Source: Cordyceps javanica
Lineage: Eukaryota; Ascomycota; Sordariomycetes; Hypocreales; Cordycipitaceae
Assembly (NCBI GenBank): GCA_036850795.1
Contig: JAAECO010000003.1
Location: forward strand, 1,240,001 to 1,304,000
DNA length: 64,000 nucleotides
Reading direction: 5' to 3'
Positions 24,730 to 37,920 of the stretch are shown here, piece after piece. Position 1 is the first letter of the stretch, and each line of letters starts with the position of its first letter. The position numbers and the translations under genes are program-made. The notes beneath the pieces are model-generated. The model was not told where the DNA came from, searched no databases, and worked only from the letters and a program-made list of their open reading frames with translations.

Positions 24730-24756
24730 CCATGGAACATGGAACATGGAACATGG
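24730..24756. repeat. Tandem heptamer CATGGAA x3
   Basis: Three full copies and one partial copy in a row in noncoding DNA. Confidence 0.85.
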
Positions 24757-27700
24757 CACTTCGCAGTATGGGAGCGAGAGAACAAGTCCACTTTAGCGCC
24801 ATGGCGACATTTGTTACTCTTTGGCATTGGCAGTGGCGTTTCTCACCTCCTTATCCGCACGGCACCAGTCCAGGCCGCGCCGAATCCATGATCATGTTAC
24901 CAGGGTTCGCACACTGCACGCTGCACGAAAAAGAAACTTGACCTCACTTTCAGCAAACAGTGCAGACGAGGCATTGCGTCATTGGTCACGTATGACTGCT
25001 GATTACCAGATGCCCCAAGGGTCAGGCACATACAGCTCATTCTGGCCGGTAGAAATCATGTTGCAAACCCATCTCGGCACTTAGGGACCGCAAGAGTAAT
25101 GCGCAGTGCGTAACCACGCCGCTCTTGTGACATCCAAGTCCTGCATCTTAGCCGTGCTTGGTCTTATTCCAACGGTGAGCCCCTAACCACTTAGTGAGGA
25201 AGCTAAACCAGCTCTCGCTAGTCTTACATTTGGGTCCAAAACATGCAGTGCAAGACACAAAGGTGGTCCCCCTCCAGTTGTCTTTGTTTTTGCCAAAGCA
25301 ACACTAGTTACTCAGTTTGTCAGTACACCTCAGAGGCCAGACTTCAACCCTCTGCCTCACTCGTACTGAGTACTTGGCACGATAGGTGAAACAATTTCAT
25401 TGCTCGTGTTGTCCTCTGGCGTTGCTTCCTTCTGTCTTCCTTCTCTTTTTCTTTTTTTTTTGGCACCCCGTTTAATGACTGGCCTCCACTGACTTCCGAA
25501 CCCAAGGAACGGTTTGGCGGGCCTGGTGTACTCACTCGTTCCACCCCTGGTCTTTTTGCAAGTTGTCTCGACTGGCAAGTATCGTGCGCTGTGGCCGCCT
25601 CGAGCATCAGTGGCCTGTTCTATTCCCATTACACCCGTCGTCTCAGGGTGTCGTCTGATCTGCTCCCTGAAAGAACCCTTCATGAAAACCCTTGTTTTGC
25701 AGGAAGACATTGGATTAATATCCACTCGTTACGTCCCTCACCTCAATACACGCCAAAGTTATGCTGGCCCGAATTCCATCGAATTTTCAGCCACAATCAG
25801 CCACCAGCCTCCCTTCTCGAAAAATTGAGGGTGGATCGTGTTTCGTGCCTAGCAAGTGCAACGGCAGATTCCCCCCGGCGGGTGACGTTGTAAGTAAAGC
25901 TTGTCCCTACTAATGGATGCGTACTGAGGCACATAGCTACACGAGCAACCGCTTGCATACTCATTTGCCCTTGCCATTCACTGCCAGTCGGGATGCGGTG
26001 TGGTCTGTTACCCAAGGATGTGGAGTTATGGGTGACTTGCTGAGAAGAACCACTCTATGTATTGACCCTGCCCCAAGTACATTCGCGATGCCATCCTTTA
26101 GCAGCTACCATTGCTAACACAGTTGACAGATAATTGGAATACCTTTGTAGTGAATGCCGTTGCGGAGCAAATGCTACTTACCCCAGAATGACATGAACAA
26201 ATCTTTCCGGCAAACCAAATCCCAAATTGAAAGCAGACGGGCCGTGCGTATCGCTTCCCCATGCGTCATCTGTTCTAAAATCCTTTCGTCAAATCTCAAA
26301 CACCCCAAGCAACGGCATAAGATGTTTGAACTTCACCCACACAATGTGAGCATTAGCATAAATCTGCGCTGTAGTCTTGCCACAACATCGACGTCTCAGG
26401 TTCTCACAAACTGCGTCATCGCCCAACACCAGTTGTGATTCTCCCCGTCTGACTGCGATATTTGTGACGATAGCTTGCAGCTCCATGCACGGTGCATCAT
26501 GCATCATGCAGCATGCAACAAGTGTGATTCGGCGCAACGAAGAAACAGTCACCACGATGATGCCTAGCCATTTTGGTAGCTAGCCGCTCGCCACAGTGGG
26601 TGTCGCTGGGCCAGAGCTTCTCGGCAGCGGCTTCCGCCGCCACGCCTCCTCCATTTCCCGGGTGAGCGGGTTCGGTCAGGTCAATGCGACCCCAGCAACT
26701 ACATCTTGCGTGTAACCATTGAGTAACTGTGACGGGAGCGAGAAAACAGCATCAAATTCGCGCGACGCTCGTGTCCTACCAGTATGCCAGGAAATACTCC
26801 CGTGTGATATGGAAAAGCAGCCGTCTCTTTGCCAACGAGGCTTGCAATCCAGAGCTGCTCTCGAGTCACTGCCGGGCAATCTCATACATCGGCCTTTGGG
26901 TCAAGCACCACCTCACGCGTGTCACACAGACCCCGGACCACTGCATACTCGATTATTAGGGCCGTCGCGAAAGTTGATGCAAAGTAATTGTCAGCAAAGA
27001 CTACAATTTTCGTCTGGCAACACTATGCTATGCTTCAACCGATCGCCTCATCCCATCAAACAAGCGTTTGACATCATCAGGCGACACTCATCCACTGTAA
27101 TCTCCTCAAGAGCAGCTGATGGAGCTGCCGCGGGTTTGCATTGCATCGCATGAGTCGACCATGGCTTCGGTACCTTGGTATCCGACAAGATGGTTCTGTG
27201 GTCTCTGAATATGCTCACGTCTCCCAAGGTATCGAGTACAAAACTCTGCCTGGCCTTTGATGGCATACAAGTGCCGTGGTCGAGATGCATGCACACGCAG
27301 ACGAAATAACCCGCATGCTCGGCTGATCACGTTATGAAATTCATGTGTTTCTCCCCAATGTCACCTTCTATGGCACCAGCCAGAGTACTAATAGTCTGAC
27401 TTTTCCCTCCTATTGGGTATAGCTCATAGCGGCCCGCGGATTCCCTGTATCCCGCAAATTTGACTTTCGCGCTCTGTGCTCAAGCCGTGGAGCAGAGTGC
27501 CAGATGGAATTTGCGCCCTCCACTGGGTGCTGTAAGCACTCATCTGGCAATCTGTATACTGTGCTCTCTGCTTCAGTAACCATGGGGTAGCTGTCGTCAC
27601 AAGTAATGCTACAATCTTCTGGAAATGTCGAGGCAATGGCCCCCGAGGCAAGGCAGCAGTGCCTGGCACGTCGCTTACTGTTTCCAACCATTTCGAGACC

Positions 27701-30700
27701 TGCCTCGATACCCTATTTCCCGCCAGAGCCAATAGACGATAAGGAAGAGTCCCACCTACTTGAGAAGAGAGTTCAATAAGAGGCAAGAAATTTTTGCGAC
27801 TACTGCAAGCCCGCATGTGGCGTACCTCGGGGGCTGGGCAGGAACAGCCCCGGCTCACTTCCGGAGCATGGTCATTAGTTGGAGAGGCCCGGATCCTATC
27901 CCCCGCGTTGACGGAGCAGCTACCTGCCCCCAGTTGGTAGGTAAAAATCAAGACTCGGGAGGTCCGGGGTCTAAAAAATCCCGACTGATGGGCAACGCAG
28001 AAGCCAAGTCAAGACGCTAAAACCAACTACTGCGTTGGCTCTGCACGTACACTCGTGAACACGACCTACGAGTAACGCATTTTGGGGAAGCAAAAGGCAG
28101 TACCCCAAGTAAGTACGGGTTCCAGCTCGGCTTGGTCGTATCAACTACCAAAAGGGCCTTCTTCGCAAACGCAAAGATGTTCAAGGTGGTAATTAGCAGC
28201 AATGGCCGGAACCCCTGTCATTAGCGCAAGTTGCTGAAGATTGCACTAGTCTCTTGAGGAAGTCTACAGGTTACGTAGGTGACAATCGGCACGGACATTT
28301 CTGTAGAGTTAAATGGTTGCTTACATCCTGCGTTGCCAGTCTACTACGCTAGAAATCTAAAAACAGGAGCACGATTTGCCATGCTGAACATTTGATGGAC
28401 AGGCCTGAAGAGTTTTTTAGCAAGGAGACGGGCAAACTCTCTTCTGACCTACTGCACAAGTCGGAGCTTGTACTTAGCGTTACATAGCGCGGCCCAGTCC
28501 TCCGGGCTCCCCATCAGCCATGCTTCGAGCGTTCTATTGTTGTTTTTAGCAACCGAGCTTATCATGATTAGTGAGAGTCAAACCAAGGAAAGAGGGGCGG
28601 TGGCTAAGCGAGCGAGCCTTTGATTGCTTCCCTTTTTCCCGTTACCTCGTCTTGGGTATAGCACGATGGCTCTTGCTTGGGCCGGCGGCACGGCTGTCGC
28701 AGTGTCTCTATTGCGCTAAAGAAGAAATTTAAGAAACAGGTCGGACAATCGACGGCAACCGATTGGAGAGGCTGCGCGCGCGAGGGGGGGCGGGCTGCGA
28801 GAGGCTCGCCCTTGATCACGGATGGTGGTGATGTATGGACGGGAGAGGAGGTGGACGGTGGACTGCCTCTGGAGCCCTTGCGAGGACCAAATAAAAAACC
28901 TTCAGTACATCAAACGGTAAGCCGAGGCTTAAATAGACTTCCGTATTTTGCGCGGCACAAAATTGCTAACTGTCAAAGGTCTAGATGCAGTTGCAAAATG
29001 TCTCAACGCGGGGCACAGAGAAAAGTGACACTGGCAGCCTTGCAACGGCCGAGTTGTGCGTGTCCCATCAACCCTGTGAACCGACTGTCGTAACGCTGAG
29101 TTGATTCTGTCCTCAAACTCAAGTATGAGGATGCTGGCACATGCTTGTGCACAGGTTTAATTTCGAAGGCACATTTGTCGTCACTTACCGGGGGTTCTTC
29201 GAGCCTTGTTCCTTGTTTCCGTGCCTGCCCCCCCGTCCTTCGACTTGTGGTCCGGATATCAACCCGTCGGCTTGCCGAGGGGCGAGAGACAAAAAGAAGA
29301 GGATTGAAAAGTATGACGACCCAAGACAAGTAGTGCTGAGCAGGCAAGCAGGCTATCGATACCGCTAATAGGAAAAAGGCTGTGTGGGCTGGGCAGCATC
29401 TCGTTGACCCAGGTACCTGGAGGCCGATCTCTATGCGTGCCACGAAATAGGCTTTGCGCATGCATTTGTTGTCCAGATTGGCTGGAATAAGTGTGCATAT
29501 AGGTACCGAGTACAGATTACGAAGCTGAGCTTGCAGTAGCGTTGTACACAATTGGGTTCAACGAATCACATTATCGGACACAGTGGTGTCTCGTTGGCAG
29601 AAGCTCCGGTGGAGGTCGTGTGCAGTTGGAATGGAGCGGGGAGGAGGGTTTCCCGCGGAAACGCGTCGTCGATACTTGGACGCGTCTTTCGGGGCGAGTA
29701 ACACCGGACCTTTCGTCCCCTGCTACTTTTCCTGCCACTGATGAATTCCCTTCTCTGTTTCTCTTTGTCCTTGTGCGTTGCAAGGAAAGTCTCCAAGGTG
29801 TGGCTGCCGTTTGAGACGCTGCTTCACCGTGGTCCGTGGCCGGGGGGTCGTTCTCCAACCATTCTTGTGCATGAGCATATATCTGCCGCACCATATTATA
29901 TTACCTGGAAAGAGCACATATAGGTTCTCGCAAGTCGCCTCTCCATTCGGCAATTTATCGCTCGAAGATCCCGAGTGGCAAGTGACACTTTATCGATCCA
30001 TTCACCCGGAGCTGGCTGGATGCCAAGATGGCATCAGTCGTTGTGTCCCCCTCCTTGCTATAGTACTGCCACTGCTATGCCGTCTACCGAAAAGCGGGCA
30101 TTTGGGGGGCTGCATATGCAGCTCACCACGGGACGCATGTACCAAAGGGACCAGCTCGTCCCAGGTCCATGGATTTGCTGGCAGCCCGAAACGATGGCCG
30201 GCGGCGGCGCGTGTCATGCAAGATTTGGTCGCTCCACGTCCCTCCTAACTGCGCTGCTCACGAGCTGCTGAAAACGAAGTCATGCAAGCGGAAACGCAAC
30301 ACTGGTCCTCGTACACTGGCCAGCAGGGTAATATTGCGTTTCGCAACAGCGTGCCACCATTGTACCACCATATACGGAGCCGATTGAAAATAGAACATCG
30401 CAGCTGCTTATACTCACGAGGCCTCCGTTCTACTTTTTTTCTTTTGAACCTATAGAGAAACACCCCCAGCTTTACTTGGCGAGTTTCTAATCATAGATGA
30501 AGCTTGTCTCTAGGGTATGGTAAGTGTGCCAATGGTCTTTTTCTTGCTTCGGGCATCTATAAGCGCAGGTGGCGTGCTCTGTTCAGTCTAGCTTCCTGGT
30601 ATATCTCAGCCCAGTTTCCATAAAGAGAGTTGGTCTCTGCTGCTGCCAACATGTCGTTAGGTGGGTGCTCTTTTCCAGGGTTCTACAACCATCATGGCCA

Positions 30701-33700
30701 TTACTTTATTTCTGGAGTTCCTCAGGCCAGCCAGAGAGCAGCAAGCAAGCACTGCTCTCCTCCTCCGGCTGGCCACACTTCTTAGCCATATCACTGAATG
30801 TGATATGAGGAATGGCACGGACACAGGCTTTGCTCTTCTAATCTCGGTCCTCCCCTCCCGCCCGTTCGATCAATCGGAGGTTGCCCTGTGCTTGATCTTT
30901 TGCTACAGGTACCCACGAGCTGCGAACAAAACGAAATGCAAGCGGGTGGTGGCAGTGGTGCTGGAAAAGAAAATTAGACACTGGCAGGGTCCTTGTCTTG
31001 TCTCGGATATGAGAGTCTCGCCTCGGGGACAGCTCTGGCACTAAAAACAGCCAAGTCAAGTCCACTTTGGCACCACGGTAGCATTGGATGATGCTGTCGC
31101 TCCTTCAGCACGCAGCAACAAGTACGAACAACAGACAGTGTAATTTGTACGCCAATTACCCCTCCTCACCTCACCTCGTCCGTCGGCAGTTGTTCCCAGT
31201 GCTCAGATTGACGGCGAGCCGTATCGTCGGCTACAAGCTAATTAATGGGATGGCGAGATGAGCAACCCCACGTATTCCAAACGGCTATGACCGCCCTCCC
31301 CCCCCCCATTTCTCAAAATACTGCCCAAAGACGGTTTCGCGTAGAAGGGGGGAAAGTGGAAATGGACGAGTGACGGGCGGATCTCATCCGATAACACACA
31401 CAGGGGGGACAAAATGCACTCGAGTCAGTTGAAACAACCATGTAGATGATCTTTTTGTCAGTTATCAACATTGGCTGCGCCGAGCCTCGCGCCAGCAATC
31501 TGCTGTAGTGCGGCGTCGTGAATGAATACCCAGTAACACGGAGCCGAGTCCGGGGTATTGTGTATTGCAAGGTTCCGCCACAACGGGAATGAAAGGGGTC
31601 GATTTGACTACTGATAACTATCACTTACCTACCAGGCTCTCTGTTCAATCCGTGAGAGGCGGGGCGGGATGTCTTTGCTTTTTCTCCCAACGGGAAACTG
31701 CATTGTATTTGACGAGCATTCGTGGTCTCAGTACGTTAGTTATCATGGCGGTCTCAAGGCCGTTGTGACGTCTCAGCCACCCACCTTGGTCACGTTTCTT
31801 TGTAAATCCGGCCGGCAGCCCTGAACGGCTTTTCGATTTTCAACGTCTTCTTCTTTTCTTTTTTTATTGCACCATTGTCAACATGGGCCCGGATCATCAT
31901 CTAGCCAGATGGACTCTTCAGCTGCGCTTGGCGAAGATGGAGAGAGTTTGCACGTCACATGTGATGGCATGTGATGGGAAGAAAGCGAATTACCCTCCTT
32001 TCGTTGTGCGTTAAGCCAGTTGTCGTCAACGTTTTCCGACTTTTGGGAGCAACAAGAACCACGACACAACCCGCCGCCGCCTTGCGACTTTCCCGTCCAC
32101 GTCACCGGGCCAAGGGTCCGCTATCCGCGTGTGGGGAGAAATGCTTGCGAGCAGGAAGGAAGATTGAAAAAAAAAATAAAGACATCTCGCAGACAACCGT
32201 GCGCGAGTGGCACGCACCCTGGGCTTGCATGCCCTCCCCCCAGCAACTCCTCTGCTCCTCATCCATCCATCCATCCCCCCCTTGCAAAACCACCTTTGCA
32301 GAATGGCACACCGACGTGATGCGCAGCCGTAGACTCCTTTTTCACTCGGCCGATAAACGCATCAAAGGTCCTCGAAGAGGGGGGGGAGCCCACGTGGAAC
32401 GCCCGCGCACGCCTTCAATCAGCTGTGTGCTTCAACAGGGCACAAGGCAAAGGGACGATGTCGTGTGTTCCAGGCACAAGTGAGATAATTCTCGCCTCCC
32501 ATTACTTGGCAGGCGGGCGGGTCATTGGGCGATCCCATTAAACAGAGAGAGAGAGAGAGCTTGTCATCACAAAAAAAAAATATAACCAGAAAGATGGGCT
32601 GCCAAGCACCGGCCAACTGTCCGTGCCAACCCTGTTCTTCACGAACAGTCGGCCTGGGCGGCGACGGCTGTCGGCTGTTCCTGCAAAGGAAATCATTGGG
32701 CAGATTGTGCGGCAAAACTTTTAAGTAATGATTTTTTGTAAAAGGCAAAGAAAAACCTCCGGTTCCTTTTCCTTGTCTGCTGTCGACAGTCTCGACCTCT
32801 TCTTGTCCCGCACGCGCAGGGGAGGGAGAGCTTGTGTGTGCGCCGATCCTGACGTGGAACGGTCATCATCTGTGCCGCAACTGTACAGATCGCACCTTTT
32901 TCTTTCTTCATTTTCATCCTATCAGCATGCAACAAAACCGTTTTGGTCTTCAAAGCTTATTCAAAAGTAGCAGGTCGTTGCGTCCAACCAGGGGTGAGGG
33001 AGAAAAAAAAAGCCAAAGACATGTCTCTCTATCGCAGGCGAAAACTGAATCAGCCACCACCATCCCCCCCAGTCACCGCCTCATTCCTCCACTGCCGTGA
33101 TCCCCATCTCGGTTTTTCTGTGACTGGTACGGCGATTGATCAGGAACCAGGCCCCCCCCGGAGGAGGGCAGGGGGGAGGGGATGATGTAGTTATCACTTC
33201 TCATCTTCACGCGTTGGTCCCTGTTGATAAGCCGGCCCGCAGCCCCGGTTGGCCGGGCTGACCCGACAGAGCCGCCAAATGGGATATACAAAGCTTAAGT
33301 AGGAACGGGCAAAATAAAAGAAACGTAATGTCAGACCCTGAGCCCTGAAATCATGCAGGCGCGCAGCCGTGACTCACCAGGGTCTGCTTGAAAGGCTCTC
33401 AGTACTGGTACTCCGTACTATTAGATACAATGTTCCCTCTCGGGCAGCATGGTGTCGTCAAATGCTCGTGTTGTATGGCGTCTAGACACTTGCAGGCGCC
33501 CACCGCTGATCGTAGGCAAGGTAGGGGGGGGGGCGCATGTCGTGCCCCTCTGTGGCTTGTCCCTTTCCTCTCTCTCCCTGTCTCTCTCTCTCCGTGGTCG
33601 GTCGGCAGGCAGGCAGAACGGCGCAGTATTCAGACGGCTCCGTGTAACTTGGGGCAGAAGGGAGATGCCGCGCATAGGCGGAAAGTGCCTGAACCGTGTA

Positions 33701-34899
33701 ACTCACTGCGGTGGTCTGACTCTCCCCCCCCTCTTTTCCTCCTGTTCGTTTTTTTTTTTGGAGTTGGGGCTGCAATCTCATGATTTGCGATGGCAAAGGG
33801 ACCCGGAATATACGTTCTTGTTTGTTGGGGGGGGGGGCATTCTTTCGTGTCTAAATGAGCCGCTGCGCAACACACACGGAACGAGAAGGAAGGATAACTT
33901 CCGACATATAGAGGCCTACCAAGCAAACGGAGGAATCGCGTCATGAGACATGGAACATTTTTTTAATGGCCGTTCATATATTAGCTCATGGGCGATATAG
34001 AGTGGACCTTTCCGTTTGGTGACTTTCCGTGGCTACTCAGTCATGTAGTTGCGATGTCTGGCAGCTACAGGGTATTTGATTATTGGCATCTTTGTGTTTT
34101 CCATGTCAAGTGTGTACGGCGCTCGGCGGCTCACCAGCCAGTGGATGAAATGTTCATATTCACAAAAGGCGAAAACTCCAAGGACCTCACCTACCCTCAG
34201 AGGCTTACTCTTGCAGTATAGAACTCCGCATGAAGAAGAAGCGCTTCTCGCGTTGCGTACTTCTCTCGTGGTATTGATGTGAGGTGTGACCTACCCTAGA
34301 TAGTCAGGATGTCTCGTTGACAGTGACTAGACTCTACAACAAGTACATGTGGTTTGGCCAAAGGGCGATTTCCTTGTGGACCGCTCATATGTGCCAATGA
34401 GTATATTTGCTCACGTTAGTGATGATAATAGTCGTCACTACTGATGTTGTCTGCAAAACTTGCCGTGTAGGAGAACTCGTTCGTCAAGATTCGTTCCCAA
34501 ATCCTTCATTAAGCCACCACTGTGCTCCTCCTACAACACAAAAGCATAGCAACAAGGCTTCTTCTGTAGAGAGAATTGAAATGAAGATAATGCAGACGGT
34601 TTCAGTGGAATTAAAAGCCTCAACTTGAATGAATGTTCGTTCCATTGATAGAGCACAGTGCCCGAGTTCATATATGGCACTGTATAGAGCCTCATTCAAG
34701 ACCTTGCCTCGTATAGGCAGTTTTACAGCGCTACTTTACGGGCTCCCCTACGCAAGGCGCATCATTCTTAAGGGAGAGGTCATCGCAAGCTAAAGCAGCA
34801 ACAAGACTAGCCCGATTGGCCAAGTCAATCGACTTCTGTCTGGAGCGCATCGCACGTTCATCACAAGCTGCTCGTAACTGCGTGTCAACGAAACGTTTC

Positions 34900-37130
34900 A
34901 TGGAGGCGTCACCGCTCACCCGGCAGCCTCAGCCCGAGGTCTTCACCCCAAAGATCAGCCAGCTATACTATGAGCTATTTCAGGTAGGCCGCTGCGCACC
35001 TCCGTCTGGCCACAACGTTACTGACGGCTCCTGACACATTTAGGTTCGAATGGCCAACGAATACCCGTCCATGATTACGACGCGACTGACCTCGAACCAC
35101 GACACAGGGCAATGAAGAGGGACGGCAATCAAAGGGCTTCTGGAGGGAGTTTTTCCTCCTCAAGCCAGACCTCGCGATTTTGCGCAAGCTGCTGAGGGAC
35201 ATCTCCCCCGCCGACATGTTGCTATTGGAGGGGCAGTCGCAGGAGCTCTTCAACGAGGCCATTGACGCCCTCAAATCTGGCCGCGGCGGCGCGCCGCAAA
35301 ACGCTCTGGATGTTAGTCGCGCGAGAGGGCATGTGTAAGCCGCAGCAACGGCTAACCTTTCCTGCTAGACGTTGAAGGTTTTTTTGGCCAGTGTTTTGGC
35401 GAAAAGATATGCCCATCCGAGCTCGGCAATCATCACGATACTGGCCGGGCTGGACCGCATCGATCCCGTCTTCACAGACTTTGTTAGTACCCTCGAAGCT
35501 ACCATTCGAACCGGAGACGACTGTGCGTATACTTGTCAGAACCTTGTTGCTGGATGCGCGAGTACTCATTGCAGCATAGTGGAAAAACGACACAAGGCAA
35601 TCGGTGTATTGCTCGCCACCACGGCCGGTGCATACCAAACAACCTTGCTTACGTACATGATACAACGCGATTTATTCCCAGCTGTTATAAAGGTGAGCAG
35701 AGAGCTACTCCCACCCGACCCAAACTTGGCTGATCGTAACATTGCTAGTTCATCCAAGACGCCCAATTGCCAGTCATGGTTCTAGAGCCTCTCATCCTAC
35801 TAAGCTTACTGGCCAACTACAACAAATTCGAGTTCCAGAACCCGTACCAGCTGCGGTTAAATGATTTCATCAACGAAGGTGCGATGACAACCATTGTCGA
35901 TTGCATCGGTATGGCCTGTCAGTTGCTTCGTACAGACTACATCAACGTTCAGGAAGATTTACCAGAAGGCTGGACGTTCTCCAACGCACTCGGAATGCTG
36001 GGTCTCGGTGCCATTGCGCCAGGTCCGAAACAAGAAAAGAAGCCAATCTACGACGCCGAAACGGCGAAGCAAATGTTCACAAACCTGTACGTATCTTATG
36101 CGTGTCGAAAGAAAAACTATATATCCTGACCTGGCCCAGTCCGAAAGAGCGGGCGGCGATGTTGCTAGCTGCCTATGACTTCAGTCATGCCAACAAGCTG
36201 TTCTGCACCAGCTTTGTCACCGCCACGAGCGAAAAGGGAACTGAGCGACCAATGGCAGCATACCTGTCTCTCACATCCTACTTGCTCCAGCATGCACATC
36301 TATCGCATCGCTCCACTTACTATGCGCACTTGAATCTCATGGTATTCCGACTGTTGATAGAAGACCAGTCCATTTGCAAGATACTGTGCGGCGAGGAGTC
36401 CAAAATGCCCGTCCGCCTATGTCGGCACCGCCCGCCGTTCTTGCCTCTTGTCAAAGGCGAGCGAGTGTTGGCATGCTCGCTTCTCGACACAATGATTGAT
36501 GGTATCAATCATAACCTCAGAAAGAGACTTGATGTGTCATTATACACACTCTGTCTAGGCATACTGCTTCGGGTTATTTCATATTTGTCGCGCTCGCGAA
36601 CTCGCCTTCACTATCATTGGGCAGAATTCTTCAGGTCTTTGCTTTCGCTGCTTCGTTTCCTCACAACGTACACATCGGATCTCAAAGACTTGCCTCACAT
36701 GGATACCCTGATTGATCATGTGGTCAACCTGCTTGCACTGTCGCTTTCCGCCGGCGAAGCGTTCCTACCTACCCCAGCAGCCTACGATGACCTCTTCTAC
36801 AAAATCGTAGAAAGTGGTGAAATCTTGACCAAGTTCAAACAAAACTACGGACTGGGAAAGCAGATTGGCCACTCGATCGATACGCTCATCAATGTAAGCA
36901 CCCATTACAAACAACTGCTTACAGAGAGCGGTGGGAAGAAGAAGCCCAACAACTTGACGACGACGCAAGTGACGGACGTTATCAAGCAGGGCTACGAAAC
37001 TCTGAGTATCCAGGCAAAAGAGGGCCTTGATTCGTGGGACAGGTATAGAGAAGCGGATGATCGCATTTTGCTCAAAAACATGACTAGAACGGCTGTCGCA
37101 GATGTTCGCGAGCTGGTAGGGGAAGAATAA
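34900..37130 (+). CDS. ARMH3 / C10orf76 homologue (DUF1741 armadillo-like helical protein)
   Basis: Six exons: 34900-34983, 35108-35311, 35369-35522, 35580-35692, 35749-36086 and 36140-37130. The five introns of 53-124 bp all have GT-AG ends, and the spliced frame gives 627 residues. Landmarks are the start MEASPLTRQPQPEVFTP, the block KGFWREFFLLKPD, ILAGLDRIDPVFTDFV, LLANYNKFEFQNPYQLRL and, in the last exon, GINHNLRKRLDV, LLRVISYLSRSRTRL and LSAGEAFLP. Together these mark the DUF1741/ARMH3 family, an all-helical ARM-like protein along its whole length. The human protein works at the Golgi with GBF1 and PI4KB; the fungal role is largely unstudied. An in-frame upstream Met at 34816 could extend the protein by 28 residues, but the conserved start favours 34900. 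It converges with the permease gene downstream. Confidence 0.9.
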
Positions 37131-37920
37131 ATTCGTATGGTATATAGAAAAATTGGAACCATTGAGCAGATGCATAATTGAAATCATCCGTTATGCGATT
37201 CACAGCACATAACTATCAATCTTCCATGTTTAGCTGGCTCCTTCTATATCAGCCGAAGTCCATATGCACTCGCGGCCTTTCACCCCAAAATTTGCCGTAC
37301 GGACTCATTTGGCGCGTCAATACTGTCCATGAAAATATTTCCGAGAGCCGAGTGATGTAGAATTGCTGTGAGGACGGACCCGCTACTGCCAGGACAGACA
37401 AACCGTGACTTGACATGAAGGGCGCGCGAATGGCTTGACAACTTATGTCGACTCATTGGGCGTTATAGCGGGTCTGATGGCGGTTTCTGCACCCGTTAAC
37501 TTCGTGTCAACCTCAAAAGCCAGCAGCCACCCACATTCGGCGAGTTCAAAGCCAATCTGACTCTTCTAATGCCGCAACATGATTACAGGTACTTTACACG
37601 ACAGCAAATGCCCCGTCAAGCCATGTGTGTCCAAGTATTTGGCACTTCAACACCACAAAAGAGGCTATGACGGCTACTGCTGGACTCGAACGGCGCGCAG
37701 ATGACAAACAAACAATACAAAGTAATGGTGAAAACTCTCTTTATTTCATTGTTATAAAGTGGTATCAAGTTAGAAAGGTGTACAGCTAATGATAATCAAT
37801 ATGCAGAGCGCCCGAATTAGAAAAGTCGGGACCCTCCAGATATACTCTACACGCCAGAACACCACTGACGCGAACGCAATCGACAACACGCATACCACGT
37901 CCGAAACGTCAGGGTGAGGC
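37131..37920. other. Intergenic between convergent 3' ends
   Basis: Only 3' flanks of the ARMH3-like gene and of the permease are visible. No ORF or RNA gene is supported. Confidence 0.65.

Larger units (their letters stand above)
19957..34899. other. 14.9-kb gene-poor region
   Basis: No gene could be supported on either strand. The part next to the RasGEF (to about 23.4 kb) is its promoter side and is dominated by TAGGTACCTA palindromes and GGTA/TACC tracts, poly-A/T runs and a tandem decamer. From 24 to 34.9 kb the composition is ordinary and stop codons are frequent. The longest ORFs (27424-27951 minus, 175 codons; 29003-29551 minus, 182 codons; 31971-32483 plus, 170 codons) have no recognisable motif or splice context. 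No transposon ends, target-site duplications or AT-rich decay are evident. Long noncoding transcripts or fast-evolving small genes cannot be excluded. Confidence 0.55.

Noticed and set aside
27424..27951. 175-codon minus-strand ORF
   Set aside because: No recognisable motif; isolated in the gene desert.
29003..29551. 182-codon minus-strand ORF
   Set aside because: No domain, no splice context, composition as in random ORFs nearby.
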